Notes: generated by a model from the sequence alone, not told the origin. Positions 16,889 through 23,814 are shown, counted from the first letter of the stretch. The stretch: DNA of 30,769 bases from an uncultured Eubacteriales bacterium (GCA_934488615.1 CAKSSJ010000026.1:1-30769); one strand, 5' to 3'. Program-made: numbers and translations.

Positions 16889-17806
16889 TTGCAAAAGAAA
16901 AATTCACTTGTTCAGGATTTGAAAAAATACAGTCTGAAAAAATTTGCCGTTGATAACGTCTATTTCGTTATCGGTTGCTTTCTTTACTCCCTCGGAGTTA
17001 ATATTTTTGCGATTCCGAATAAAATTGCACAAAGCGGCATTACGGGTGTTGCCATCATCATTAACTATCTTTTTCCGCAGTGCCCCGTCGGACTTACGGG
17101 ATTTTTGCTGAATGTGCCGTTGTTTATTCTTGCGTGGATTTTCATAGGCAAGTTTTTCACGTTCAAAACGCTGTGGGTATCGGGCGTTCTTTCGCTGATA
17201 ATCGATGGTGTGAAGCTCGCGATGAACAGAGGACTGATAGGCGCATATGAGGGCGACAAGCTGCTTGCTTCGATTTTCTGCGGTGCGATGTGCGGCGCGG
17301 GAATTGCTCTTATTATCGTAAGAGGCGCAACCTCGGGCGGAACCGATGTTCTCGGCAGACTGCTGAAAAAAATATGGCCGCACATGTCCATCGGCAGAAT
17401 GATAATGCTTTGCGATGCGGCGGTCGTTATTGCGGCGGCTATTGTATTCAAGAGCATCGACAGCGTGCTTTATGCGGCTATTCTCATCTTTGTTTCCTCA
17501 AAGGTCATGGACTTCATTCTTTACGGCACAGGCAACGGCAAAATGCTCTATATTTTCACCAAGAAGAAGGGCAAGGAGCTTGCCGAAGCAATTACCAAAA
17601 GAGGACACAGAGGTGCGACGATAATCGAGGGCAAGGGCGGCTACACAGGTGAGCTGAGCGAGCTTGTTATCTGCGCCGCAAGAAGCCATGAAATTCCGAA
17701 CATCAAGAGAATGTGCAAGGAGATAGACCCCGACGCGTTTATTGTCATGTCGGAGGCTAATGAAATTCTCGGCTACGGCTTCAATCCGCCCGCTTTGGAC
17801 GATTAA
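16889..17806 (+). CDS. YitT family membrane protein (DUF161 plus DUF2179)
   Basis: A 305-residue protein with five or six hydrophobic segments (roughly residues 22-42, 50-64, 70-90, 95-110, 126-145 and 170-208) containing GATSGGTDVLG (146-156), then a cytosolic C-terminal DUF2179 domain (about 218-296, MLYIFTKKKGKELAEAI onward). That arrangement defines the YitT family, whose transport or signalling role is not settled. The start is TTG at 16889: AGGAGG at 16877-16882 overlaps the mrnC stop and lies 6 nt upstream, and no ATG lies near. It is the last gene of the run before the yebC promoter; no terminator was recognised after it. Confidence 0.9.
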   Translation: MQKKNSLVQDLKKYSLKKFAVDNVYFVIGCFLYSLGVNIFAIPNKIAQSGITGVAIIINYLFPQCPVGLTGFLLNVPLFILAWIFIGKFFTFKTLWVSGVLSLIIDGVKLAMNRGLIGAYEGDKLLASIFCGAMCGAGIALIIVRGATSGGTDVLGRLLKKIWPHMSIGRMIMLCDAAVVIAAAIVFKSIDSVLYAAILIFVSSKVMDFILYGTGNGKMLYIFTKKKGKELAEAITKRGHRGATIIEGKGGYTGELSELVICAARSHEIPNIKRMCKEIDPDAFIVMSEANEILGYGFNPPALDD

Positions 17807-17834
17807 AAGTAACTGCTGATTTATCGGCGATTAC

Positions 17835-17863
17835 TTGACAAATACAGCCGATGAGTATATAAT
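17835..17863 (+). promoter_or_regulatory. Consensus promoter of yebC
   Basis: TTGACA (17835-17840) and TATAAT (17858-17863) are both perfect and 17 bp apart, the ideal sigma-A spacing. Transcription would start near 17870, about 29 nt before the yebC ATG. Confidence 0.9.
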
Positions 17864-17898
17864 TTAAAAGTTAAAATACGACAGGAAATGGTGATTTT

Positions 17899-18627
17899 AT
17901 GTCAGGACATTCAAAATGGAGCACTATCAAGCGCAAGAAGGAAAAAACGGACGGCGCCCGTGCAAAGGTATTTACTAAAATAGGCAGAGAGATCTCGGTT
18001 GCCGTTAAGTCGGGCGGTCCCGATCCGACAGTCAATTCAAAGCTTAAGGACGTTATCGCAAAGGCAAAGGCAAACAACGTTCCGAACGATAACATCGAGC
18101 GTATCATCAAGAAAGCGGCAGGCGAGGGCAGTGCCGATAACTATGAGGATATCATGTACGAGGGCTACGGCCCGTCAGGTATTGCCGTTATCGTTGAAAC
18201 TCTTACCGACAACCGTAACCGTACAGCAGGCGACGTCAGACATTATTTTGACAAGTACGGCGGAAATATGGGACAGAGCGGCTGTGTTTCTTTCATGTTC
18301 AACCGTTGCGGTGTAATTACGATCGAAGCCGAGGACGTTGACGAGGAGAAGCTCATGGAGGACGCACTCGAAGCAGGCGCAACCGATTTCATCACCGACG
18401 ATGAGGGAATTTTTGAGATTCGCACCGAGCCGAACGATCTCGGCGGTGTTCGTGACGACCTTGAGGCAAAGGGCTATTCCTTCCTTTCCGCAGAGGTTGA
18501 GTATGTTCCCACAACCTACACCAAGCTTACCAACGAGGATGACATCACCAACATGACGAAGATGCTTGACATGTTCGATGATAACGATGACGTTCAGAAT
18601 GTTTGGCATAACTGGGACATGGACTAA
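17899..18627 (+). CDS. yebC: YebC/PmpR family protein
   Basis: The 242-residue product begins with the family signature MSGHSKWSTIKRKKEKTD and keeps AGRE-like KIGREISVAVKSGG (27-40), YEGYGPSGIAVIVE (88-101) and DNRNRTAGDVRHYF (104-117), in the three-domain layout of YebC/TACO1 proteins. Members have been described as transcription regulators and more recently as factors that ease ribosome stalling at proline stretches. GGAAATGGTG upstream gives a weak ribosome site, but the promoter is perfect, so expression may be set mainly by transcription. It stands alone and is followed directly by a long hairpin. Confidence 0.95.
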   Translation: MSGHSKWSTIKRKKEKTDGARAKVFTKIGREISVAVKSGGPDPTVNSKLKDVIAKAKANNVPNDNIERIIKKAAGEGSADNYEDIMYEGYGPSGIAVIVETLTDNRNRTAGDVRHYFDKYGGNMGQSGCVSFMFNRCGVITIEAEDVDEEKLMEDALEAGATDFITDDEGIFEIRTEPNDLGGVRDDLEAKGYSFLSAEVEYVPTTYTKLTNEDDITNMTKMLDMFDDNDDVQNVWHNWDMD

Positions 18628-18633
18628 TATTTT

Positions 18634-18746
18634 AGGGTCGGCTCTTTTGGCGAATAAGTCATTTTTCTCATCTCGGCGTATAAGCATACGCCGTCGCTGA
18701 GAGAAAATGCCTTCTTCATCCAAAATAGCGCGACCCTTACTTTTTT
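18634..18746 (+). terminator. 104-nt imperfect palindrome behind yebC, possible terminator or mobile palindrome
   Basis: AGGGTCG at 18634 pairs with CGACCCT ending at 18737. Inward, TTTTGG with CCAAAA, a CATTTT-type block, and an 8-bp apical stem (18674-18681 with 18686-18693, loop AAGC) continue the pairing, giving one long interrupted hairpin. A T6 run follows at 18741-18746. It can end yebC transcription, but it is far longer than needed and has the look of a dispersed palindromic element. Confidence 0.6.
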
Positions 18747-18766
18747 AAGGAGCTATTATTCGTAGG

Positions 18767-18786
18767 GGTCGATGCCCGCATCGACC
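18767..18786. repeat. Short palindrome
   Basis: GGTCGATG and CATCGACC form an 8-bp stem around CCCG. Hairpins starting with GTAGGG of this kind are common between genes in Oscillospiraceae as I remember them. It is the second of several adjacent palindromes in this gene-free stretch. Confidence 0.6.
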
Positions 18787-18803
18787 TAAGGCCAGATGAA
18801 GCC

Positions 18804-18963
18804 GAACAAGGCTTCCCCTCAAGGGGAAGCTGGCACGACCTTGTGTCGTGACTGATGAGGTGGAAAAGTTTGAGCCCGATTTTATTAAATAAAATTGCTG
18901 AAATTTCGCCACCTCATCCGAGCGGCGCAATCCGCCGCCCACCTTCCCCTCAAGGGGAAGGCT
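18804..18963. repeat. Composite inverted REP-like pair
   Basis: Two nearly identical 20-nt hairpins (18811-18830 and 18942-18961; stems GCTTCCCC and CCTTCCCC, both with a TCAA loop) face each other. Inside lie the inverted words ATGAGGTGG (18855-18863) and CCACCTCAT (18909-18917), and between those an A/T-rich core of about 45 bp. Secondary hairpins occur at 18834-18850 (CACGAC/GTCGTG) and at 18922-18938 (GCGGC/GCCGC). The layout is that of a paired REP/BIME or a MITE-like element; no coding content. Confidence 0.7.
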
Positions 18964-18990
18964 GATAAAATGTCAGCAGGAATTACGTCT

Positions 18991-19115
18991 CGGCTCCCCT
19001 GTAGGGTAGCGAAGTGTCGGCGCGGTAGTGAATGACAGTCCGGTGGACTGTCAGAGCCGCGACGTGACCGAGCCGCAGCGAGACGCTGTCACGGCTTGTC
19101 TGTGACTGAGGGGTT
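18991..19115 (+). repeat. Long-form REP-like element, copy A
   Basis: Bases 19002-19090 match 22992-23080 with one difference (19085 G, 23075 A). The element has a head (GGCTCCCC...AGGGTAGC), a central hairpin TGACAGTCC-GGT-GGACTGTCA (19033-19053) and a tail hairpin GTCAC/GTGAC followed by TGAGGGG. No open frame of quality is present. Confidence 0.85.
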
Positions 19116-19148
19116 TGTAAAGGATTTGAGGAAATTCGTTTTATGCGT

Positions 19149-19194
19149 GGGCTCCTCCTTAGGGGAGCTGTCAGCGCAGCTGACTGAGGGGTTT
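19149..19194 (+). repeat. Short-form REP-like element, copy D
   Basis: It has a head hairpin (GCTCCTC with GGGGAGC, 19151-19168), a tail hairpin GTCAGC-GCA-GCTGAC (19170-19184), then TGAGGGGTTTT. It corresponds to copies A and C without their central part of about 70 nt. Confidence 0.65.
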
Positions 19195-19218
19195 TGTAAA
19201 AAGATTGTAGGAACCGAC

Positions 19219-19315
19219 CAAGGCTTCTCCTTGAGGGTAGCAAAGTGGCGCGACGGTATAGTGAATGAACGTCCGGTGGACGTTCAGAGCCGGAGCGTGA
19301 CCGAACCTCAATCGA
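19219..19315 (+). repeat. Long-form REP-like element, divergent copy B
   Basis: It shares GAGGGTAGC, GGCGCGACGGTATAGTGAATGA and CAGAGCC-type words with copy A. The central hairpin TGAACGTCC-GGT-GGACGTTCA (19266-19286) differs from copy A at two neighbouring pairs, with both arms changed so that pairing is kept. It ends about 20 bp before the next gene. Confidence 0.7.
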
Positions 19316-19327
19316 GAAAGTAAAAAT

Positions 19328-19332
19328 GGAGG
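19328..19332 (+). promoter_or_regulatory. Ribosome site that decides the start of the next gene
   Basis: GGAGG lies 5 nt before the ATG at 19338. The in-frame ATG at 19326 overlaps this site and has only A-rich sequence before it, so 19338 is preferred. Confidence 0.7.
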
Positions 19333-19337
19333 AAAAA

Positions 19338-19763
19338 ATGAAAAGAGAATTCTTAAAAGCCATCCCGTACGGCTTTATAAAAAGCATTGTGATAACTGTT
19401 CTTCTTGAGCTTTATCTTTCATCATTTGCAAGTAATCTTTCTGTTTTGCAAGAGCTTTTCTTTCCCGTCTTGGCGGCGATTCCGTTTGTTGCTGTTTATT
19501 TCTTTATTGCACGCAAGGAGAATAGCTTTAAATCAATTTCACTTTTCTTTCTGCTAAACCTGCTGTCATTTGTTTTCGGCTTAGCCGTTATAACTGTGCT
19601 GATGATTTTGATTCCGCACGGTTTAATTGAATTCCGTGAGGCAAACAATGCGGACGGGTTAATGCTGATGCTTGATTTGAGCTATTTTATCGGAATATCG
19701 GTTATCCTCGAGTTGGCTGTCTCGGTCGCTGTATTTTTAAAGAACAAAGGTAATCCACAATGA
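19338..19763 (+). CDS. Small multi-pass membrane protein of unknown function
   Basis: The 141-residue product (start MKREFLKAIPYG) has about four hydrophobic segments: roughly residues 9-30, 38-58, 68-92 and 109-134. I recognise no family with confidence and see no catalytic motif. Its stop overlaps the ATG of the next gene in ATGA (19760-19763), so the two small membrane proteins are translationally coupled and may work together. No promoter was found in the repeat-rich stretch before it. It is more A/T-rich than the surrounding housekeeping genes. Confidence 0.75.
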   Translation: MKREFLKAIPYGFIKSIVITVLLELYLSSFASNLSVLQELFFPVLAAIPFVAVYFFIARKENSFKSISLFFLLNLLSFVFGLAVITVLMILIPHGLIEFREANNADGLMLMLDLSYFIGISVILELAVSVAVFLKNKGNPQ

Positions 19764-20032
19764 AATATCTTTACATATGGCTGATTATAATCAACATAAT
19801 TACCTTTGCCGTGTTCGGCATCGACAAGAAAAAGGCGATTGACGGCAAATTCCGCATCAGCGAGCTGACACTGTTTATCTTGTCACTTCTCGGCGGTTCG
19901 CTCGGCGGGCTTATTGCCATGCGTGCCTTTCATCACAAAACGCGAAAATGGTATTTCAAATTCGGTATTCCGCTGATTCTCATTGCATGGGTCGCGCTGA
20001 TTGCTTGGCTCACTTACAAAAATTTAATATGA
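19760..20032 (+). CDS. DUF1294 family membrane protein
   Basis: A 90-residue protein with three hydrophobic segments (about 3-20, 33-52 and 68-84) and the DUF1294 hallmarks GIDKKKAIDGKFRISELTL (20-38), LLGGSLGGLIAMRAF (43-57) and FHHKTRKWYFKFGIP (57-71). The family is widespread in bacteria and its function is not established. It overlaps the preceding gene by 4 bp and ends 4 bp before a strong terminator, closing a two-gene unit. Confidence 0.9.
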   Translation: MKYLYIWLIIINIITFAVFGIDKKKAIDGKFRISELTLFILSLLGGSLGGLIAMRAFHHKTRKWYFKFGIPLILIAWVALIAWLTYKNLI

Positions 20033-20036
20033 ATTT

Positions 20037-20073
20037 ATGCACCTTGAAGGCTCGGCTTTCGGGGTGCATTTTT
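20037..20073 (+). terminator. Rho-independent terminator
   Basis: A 12-bp stem (20037-20048 with 20058-20069, two G-T pairs) with a 9-nt loop is followed by T5. It separates the small membrane proteins from the two-component system and argues against the response regulator starting this far upstream. Confidence 0.8.
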
Positions 20074-20131
20074 ACATAAACGGAAAATTGTATACAGAAA
20101 AGCTAAAATACTGGTCTTTTTTCGGAAAGTA

Positions 20132-20140
20132 TGATAAAAT
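20132..20140 (+). promoter_or_regulatory. Probable promoter of the two-component operon
   Basis: TGA-TAAAAT at 20132-20140 is an extended -10 element about 30 nt before the response regulator ATG. No good -35 is present at the right distance (TGGTCT at 20112-20117 is the nearest). Confidence 0.45.
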
Positions 20141-20171
20141 AAATTTATTATATAACTTCGGAGGAACAGAC

Positions 20172-20843
20172 ATGTTTAAAATACTGATTGCAGAGGACGA
20201 TATTGAGCTTTGCCGTCTTTTCTCCCATGTGCTGACGAAGAACGGCTATTCGGTCAAGGGCGTTTCAAACGGTCAGGAGGCGCTCGATGAGCTTGACAGA
20301 GACTATTACGATCTTATTATTTCCGACATTATGATGCCTGTCATGGACGGCTACAAGCTGGTGCATCGGCTTCGCGACAGCGATAATCATATTCCCGTTA
20401 TGATGATAACCGCTAAGGACGCTTTCGACGACATGCGCCGCGGCTTTGTTTCGGGAACGGACGATTACATGATAAAGCCCGTCAACGTCAACGAAATGGT
20501 GCTTCGCGTCGGTGCCTTGCTTCGCCGCGCACAGATGATAAATGAGCGCCGTCAAACGATAGGCTCGACCGTTATGGATCTTGATTCGCTTACGGTCACG
20601 ACTGAAAACGACAGCTTCATTCTGCCGCAAAAGGAGTTTATGATCCTTTATAAAATGTCAGCATACCCGGGCAAGATTTTTACAAGGAATCAGCTCATGG
20701 ACGAGATATGGGGCTATGAAAATGAATCGGATACCCACACGGTCGATGTGCATATCGGCAGGCTCAGGGACAGATTCCGCGACAGCAGGGATTTTAAAAT
20801 CGTTACTATCCGCGGCGTCGGATACAAGGTGGTCAAGCTATGA
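20172..20843 (+). CDS. OmpR-family response regulator
   Basis: The 223-residue protein has an N-terminal receiver domain with acidic pair E8-D9-D10, phospho-acceptor D52 in ISDIMMPVMDG, T80 in MMITAKD and K102 in YMIKPV. A C-terminal winged helix (about 128-222, LPQKEFMILYKM through TIRGVGYKVV) marks it as OmpR/PhoB type. The ATG at 20172 follows CGGAGGA at 20159-20165 and begins MFKILIAEDD as expected. It overlaps the histidine kinase gene by ATGA, so the two form a co-translated pair. Target genes and signal are unknown. Confidence 0.94.
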   Translation: MFKILIAEDDIELCRLFSHVLTKNGYSVKGVSNGQEALDELDRDYYDLIISDIMMPVMDGYKLVHRLRDSDNHIPVMMITAKDAFDDMRRGFVSGTDDYMIKPVNVNEMVLRVGALLRRAQMINERRQTIGSTVMDLDSLTVTTENDSFILPQKEFMILYKMSAYPGKIFTRNQLMDEIWGYENESDTHTVDVHIGRLRDRFRDSRDFKIVTIRGVGYKVVKL

Positions 20844-21901
20844 AAAGCAGAGAGGTTTTTGAAGAAATCCGCGGTCAAAAAGATCAGATATTCGGTCTGA
20901 GAATGAGGCTGACGCTCATCGTTGCCGCCGAGCTGATAGTTTGTATTCTGCTCTCGTTCGGAGCGGAAATGCTTCTGAAAAACGTGCTTACCTCAGAATG
21001 GCGCCTGCCGCTGACAATTGCCGTTTTTGTGCTCGGACTGATAATATGCTTCGGCATAACAGGTATGATCTCAAACTGGTTCTTTGACCCGATAAAGCAG
21101 TTGGGAAAGGCAATGGAAAAGGTTGCCGACGGTGATTTTTCAGTGCGTTTGCAGACAAAATCAAGGCTTAAAGAGATTCGCGAGGTCTATTCGGGATTCA
21201 ACATGATGGCGCACGAGCTAAGCTCGATTGAAATAATTCAAAGCGACTTTGTCTCAAACGTTTCGCATGAGTTCAAAACACCGATAAATGCCGTTGAGGG
21301 CTATGCAATGCTTTTGCAGGACTGCGGCAGCCTCAGCGATGAGGAAAAGAAGTATGTTGACGGAATTATTGTCAGCACTCAGCGCCTTTCGACCCTGACG
21401 GGAAGCATTCTGTTGCTTTCGAAAATTGAGAATCGTTCGATTCCTACAGATCAGACAGAGTTTTCTCTTGATGAGCAGATTCGCTGTGCAATCGTCGGAA
21501 TGGAAACGCTTTGGGAGAATAAAAACATCGAAATTGATGCTGATCTTGAAAGCATAAGGTATTACGGCAATGAAAATCTGATGCTTCACGTTTGGGATAA
21601 TCTTTTGAGCAATGCGATTAAATTCAGCCCGCAGGGGGATAAAATTGAGATCAGGCTGAAAAATGATGCCGACAGAATTATTTTTACGATTGAGGATCAC
21701 GGAGAGGGAATTCCCGAAAAAGCTGAGAAGCATATTTTTGAGAAATTCTATCAGGCGGACAGCTCCCACAAGCAGGAGGGCAACGGCCTTGGACTGGCGC
21801 TCGTCAGCAGGATCATGACGCTTGAGGGCGGCGAGATCCTTGCTGAAAATACTGAAAGCGGCTGTAAATTTACAGTAAAACTTAAGAAAAAACGAGCATA
21901 A
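20840..21901 (+). CDS. Membrane histidine kinase with almost no extracellular domain
   Basis: The 353-residue kinase has two membrane segments (about 22-46 and 56-79) joined by only about 9 residues, a HAMP domain (about 80-131), HisKA with the phosphorylated H143 in NVSHEFKTP, and an ATPase domain with the N box DNLLSNAIKFSP (about 251-262), DHGEGIP and GNGLGLAL. It partners the response regulator directly upstream. Because there is no outside sensor domain, it probably senses the membrane itself or a membrane partner, as in the intramembrane-sensing kinases of Firmicutes that answer to cell-envelope stress. That signal is an inference from architecture. Confidence 0.93.
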   Translation: MKSREVFEEIRGQKDQIFGLRMRLTLIVAAELIVCILLSFGAEMLLKNVLTSEWRLPLTIAVFVLGLIICFGITGMISNWFFDPIKQLGKAMEKVADGDFSVRLQTKSRLKEIREVYSGFNMMAHELSSIEIIQSDFVSNVSHEFKTPINAVEGYAMLLQDCGSLSDEEKKYVDGIIVSTQRLSTLTGSILLLSKIENRSIPTDQTEFSLDEQIRCAIVGMETLWENKNIEIDADLESIRYYGNENLMLHVWDNLLSNAIKFSPQGDKIEIRLKNDADRIIFTIEDHGEGIPEKAEKHIFEKFYQADSSHKQEGNGLGLALVSRIMTLEGGEILAENTESGCKFTVKLKKKRA

Positions 21902-21905
21902 AAAA

Positions 21906-21938
21906 CGGAGCTGTTGTGCATTTGGCATAACAGCTCTG
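21906..21938 (+). terminator. Strong hairpin lacking a T tract, doubtful terminator
   Basis: A stem of 12-14 bp (21908-21919 with 21925-21936, extended by 21906-21907 with 21937-21938) lies 5 nt after the kinase stop, but what follows is CTTGAC rather than a T run. It may protect the mRNA end or terminate weakly. Confidence 0.35.
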
Positions 21939-22012
21939 CTTGACATTATTCGACAAACTTCAACAAAAATTGAACTTCAGTTGATGTTGGGTTGCATTTC
22001 GCGTTGTAAAAT

Positions 22013-22018
22013 TATAAT
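22013..22018 (+). promoter_or_regulatory. Possible -10 of the lipid kinase gene
   Basis: A perfect TATAAT stands 35 nt before the ATG. The -35 side is weak (TTGCAT at 21992-21997, 15 bp away), so this call rests mainly on the -10. Confidence 0.4.
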
Positions 22019-22053
22019 GAAAGAAATTATAAAACAAACGCGGAGGGATAAAA

Positions 22054-22923
22054 ATGCCGAAAAATTATGTTCTCTACAATCCTTTGGCGGGCAACAAGAG
22101 GTGCGGCGCCGATATTAGAATGATCGAGGATATGCTTGATGGCGAAATTGTGTATTGTGATATGACGAAGCCGGAAACCTACAGCGATGTTCTTCCCGAG
22201 ATGCAAAAGGGGGATATTCTCATCGTGTGCGGCGGTGACGGAACGCTGAATCGCTTCATCAATCTTCCGTATGATTACTCGGAGAAAAACGAGGTTTATT
22301 ATTTCCCGATGGGCTCGGGCAACGACTTTGCCCATGAGCTTGGACACAAATACGGCGATAAGCCGTTCAATATAACGAAATATCTGAAGGATTTGCCCGA
22401 GGTAACGGTCAACGGCAAGACCTATCGCTTCCTTAACGGCATCGGCTACGGCATCGACGGCTACTGCTGTGAGGTCGGCGACAAGCTCAGGGAGACGACC
22501 GAGGGCAGTATAAATTACACTGCTATTGCGATCAAGGGCTTGCTTTTCCACTATAAGCCGACGAGCGCAACCGTCACGGTGGACGGAGTGAAGCATAAAT
22601 TCAAAAAGGTTTGGCTCGCGCCGACGATGAACGGAAAATTTTACGGCGGCGGAATGATGCCGACACCGAATCAGGACAGAACAAGCGGTAAGCTTTCCGT
22701 TATGGTTTATCATAATCTCGGCAAGCTGAAAGCTTTGGCAGTGTTCCCGTCAATATTCAAGGGCGAGCATGTCAAGCATAAAAAGAATATAGCAATTCTC
22801 GAGGGCAAGGCGATAACAGTGGAATTTGACCGCCCGACGCCCTTGCAGATAGACGGCGAGACCATACTCGATATTTCCTCCTATACAACAAAAGCTCATC
22901 ATCACGATATGGTCAATGCTTAA
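22054..22923 (+). CDS. Diacylglycerol/lipid kinase family protein
   Basis: The 289-residue product has the DAGK catalytic fold: YNPLAG (8-13), the nucleotide-binding loop CGGDGTLNRF (59-68) and PMGSGNDFAHELG (85-97), with FLNGIGYGIDG later in the chain and the C-terminal LQIDGE that folds back in this family. It is expected to phosphorylate a lipid such as diacylglycerol (DgkB-like) or a sphingoid/isoprenoid-type lipid on the inner membrane face. CGGAGGGA at 22041-22048 is its ribosome site. It is a single-gene unit between a weak hairpin upstream and a strong terminator downstream. The lipid substrate cannot be read from the sequence. Confidence 0.87.
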   Translation: MPKNYVLYNPLAGNKRCGADIRMIEDMLDGEIVYCDMTKPETYSDVLPEMQKGDILIVCGGDGTLNRFINLPYDYSEKNEVYYFPMGSGNDFAHELGHKYGDKPFNITKYLKDLPEVTVNGKTYRFLNGIGYGIDGYCCEVGDKLRETTEGSINYTAIAIKGLLFHYKPTSATVTVDGVKHKFKKVWLAPTMNGKFYGGGMMPTPNQDRTSGKLSVMVYHNLGKLKALAVFPSIFKGEHVKHKKNIAILEGKAITVEFDRPTPLQIDGETILDISSYTTKAHHHDMVNA

Positions 22924-22964
22924 AAAATACGGACTGTCAGATATGTGACAGTCCGTGTTTTTAT
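22922..22964 (+). terminator. Rho-independent terminator of the lipid kinase gene
   Basis: ACGGACTGTCA (22929-22939) pairs perfectly with TGACAGTCCGT (22946-22956) around GATATG, with an A run before and GTTTTTATT after. The 9-nt arms are the same words as the central hairpin of the REP-like element 70 bp downstream. Confidence 0.88.
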
Positions 22965-22985
22965 TGTAGGTGAATGTGTGTGATC

Positions 22986-23103
22986 CTCCTTTAGGGTAGC
23001 GAAGTGTCGGCGCGGTAGTGAATGACAGTCCGGTGGACTGTCAGAGCCGCGACGTGACCGAGCCGCAGCGAGACACTGTCGGCGCAGCCGGCTGAGGGGT
23101 TTT
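22986..23103 (+). repeat. Long-form REP-like element, copy C
   Basis: Bases 22992-23080 are identical to 19002-19090 except for one base. The central hairpin is at 23023-23043. The tail hairpin is GTCGGC-GCA-GCCGGC before TGAGGGG, matching the tail of short copy D rather than that of copy A. A further head-like remnant (GGCTCCTC/GGGGAAGCC) lies at 23129-23149. The region 22965-23175 holds no gene. Confidence 0.85.
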
Positions 23104-23175
23104 CTTGAAGTCAGAAATTAAGCGTGGGCTCCTCTTTTGGGGAAGCCTTGGTTAGTTTCGTTGAAAATATCCCCG

Positions 23176-23769
23176 TCACTTCTTTCCCTTAAGTATCGGG
23201 GAGATCATCGGGTAGATCGCAAAGGTTATCGCAACGCTGATAAGTCCCTTTGCAAAGGTGAACGGCACGTTGAAAATAAGAATCGCCTGCCAGAGTGAGC
23301 CGACGCTCGGAAGAATGCTCTGATATGCGGCGAGGATAGCGCTTTCGGGTGCCATGAGCTTGAAATAAATCGGGTAAACGAAGAAATAATTGATAAAAAA
23401 GCTCATTGCCGCCATCGCAAAATCGCCGACTATTGCACCTATAAACGCAAATTTGCGGTTGTGATGATACTTATAGAACATGCCTGCGACGAAAACGAAA
23501 ACCGCGCCGTGGATGAAATTGGAAAGCTCTCCGACACCTGCGGTCTGGGTCGCAAACAGGTGAATAAGGTTCTTGACAAGACATGTGGCAACTCCGCACA
23601 CGGGTCCGAAGGCATAAGAGGTGATGAGCGCGGGCAGGTCGGAAATGTCAAGCTTAATGAACGACGGCATGATAGGAATTGAAAATTCTACAAACATCAG
23701 CACCGCCGAGAGCGCCGACATGATTGCCGTGACCGTTACCTTTCGCAAGCTTTTTACTTTTGTGTTCAT
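23176..23769 (-). CDS. ribU: ECF transporter S component, riboflavin type
   Basis: The 197-residue membrane protein has about six hydrophobic segments and the RibU-like signature FIKLDISDLPALITSYAFGP (37-56) followed by LVKNLIHLF (64-72). It would capture riboflavin or a related flavin and work with the shared EcfA/A'/T energy module encoded elsewhere. The FMN riboswitch in its leader supports the substrate. The ATG at 23769 is chosen because AAAGGG at 23779-23784 lies 9 nt upstream; the GTG at 23778 would overlap that ribosome site. No terminator was recognised behind it, only REP-like sequence. Confidence 0.92.
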   Translation of the reverse strand: MNTKVKSLRKVTVTAIMSALSAVLMFVEFSIPIMPSFIKLDISDLPALITSYAFGPVCGVATCLVKNLIHLFATQTAGVGELSNFIHGAVFVFVAGMFYKYHHNRKFAFIGAIVGDFAMAAMSFFINYFFVYPIYFKLMAPESAILAAYQSILPSVGSLWQAILIFNVPFTFAKGLISVAITFAIYPMISPILKGKK

Positions 23770-23814
23770 AAACAACACCCTTTCAAATAAATTCAGTCAG
23801 AGTTGCCAACGAAC

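Noticed and set aside
19096..19323. 75-codon open frame within the palindrome cluster
   Set aside because: It is made of REP-like sequence in copies A, D and B and has no ribosome site or protein-like conservation.
18628..19325. Insertion sequence or transposase remnant
   Set aside because: No transposase motif or open frame with catalytic residues was found; the content is short palindromes only.
20037..20171. Upstream extension of the response regulator
   Set aside because: The added sequence runs through a strong terminator hairpin, while the ATG at 20172 has a ribosome site and begins the receiver domain exactly.
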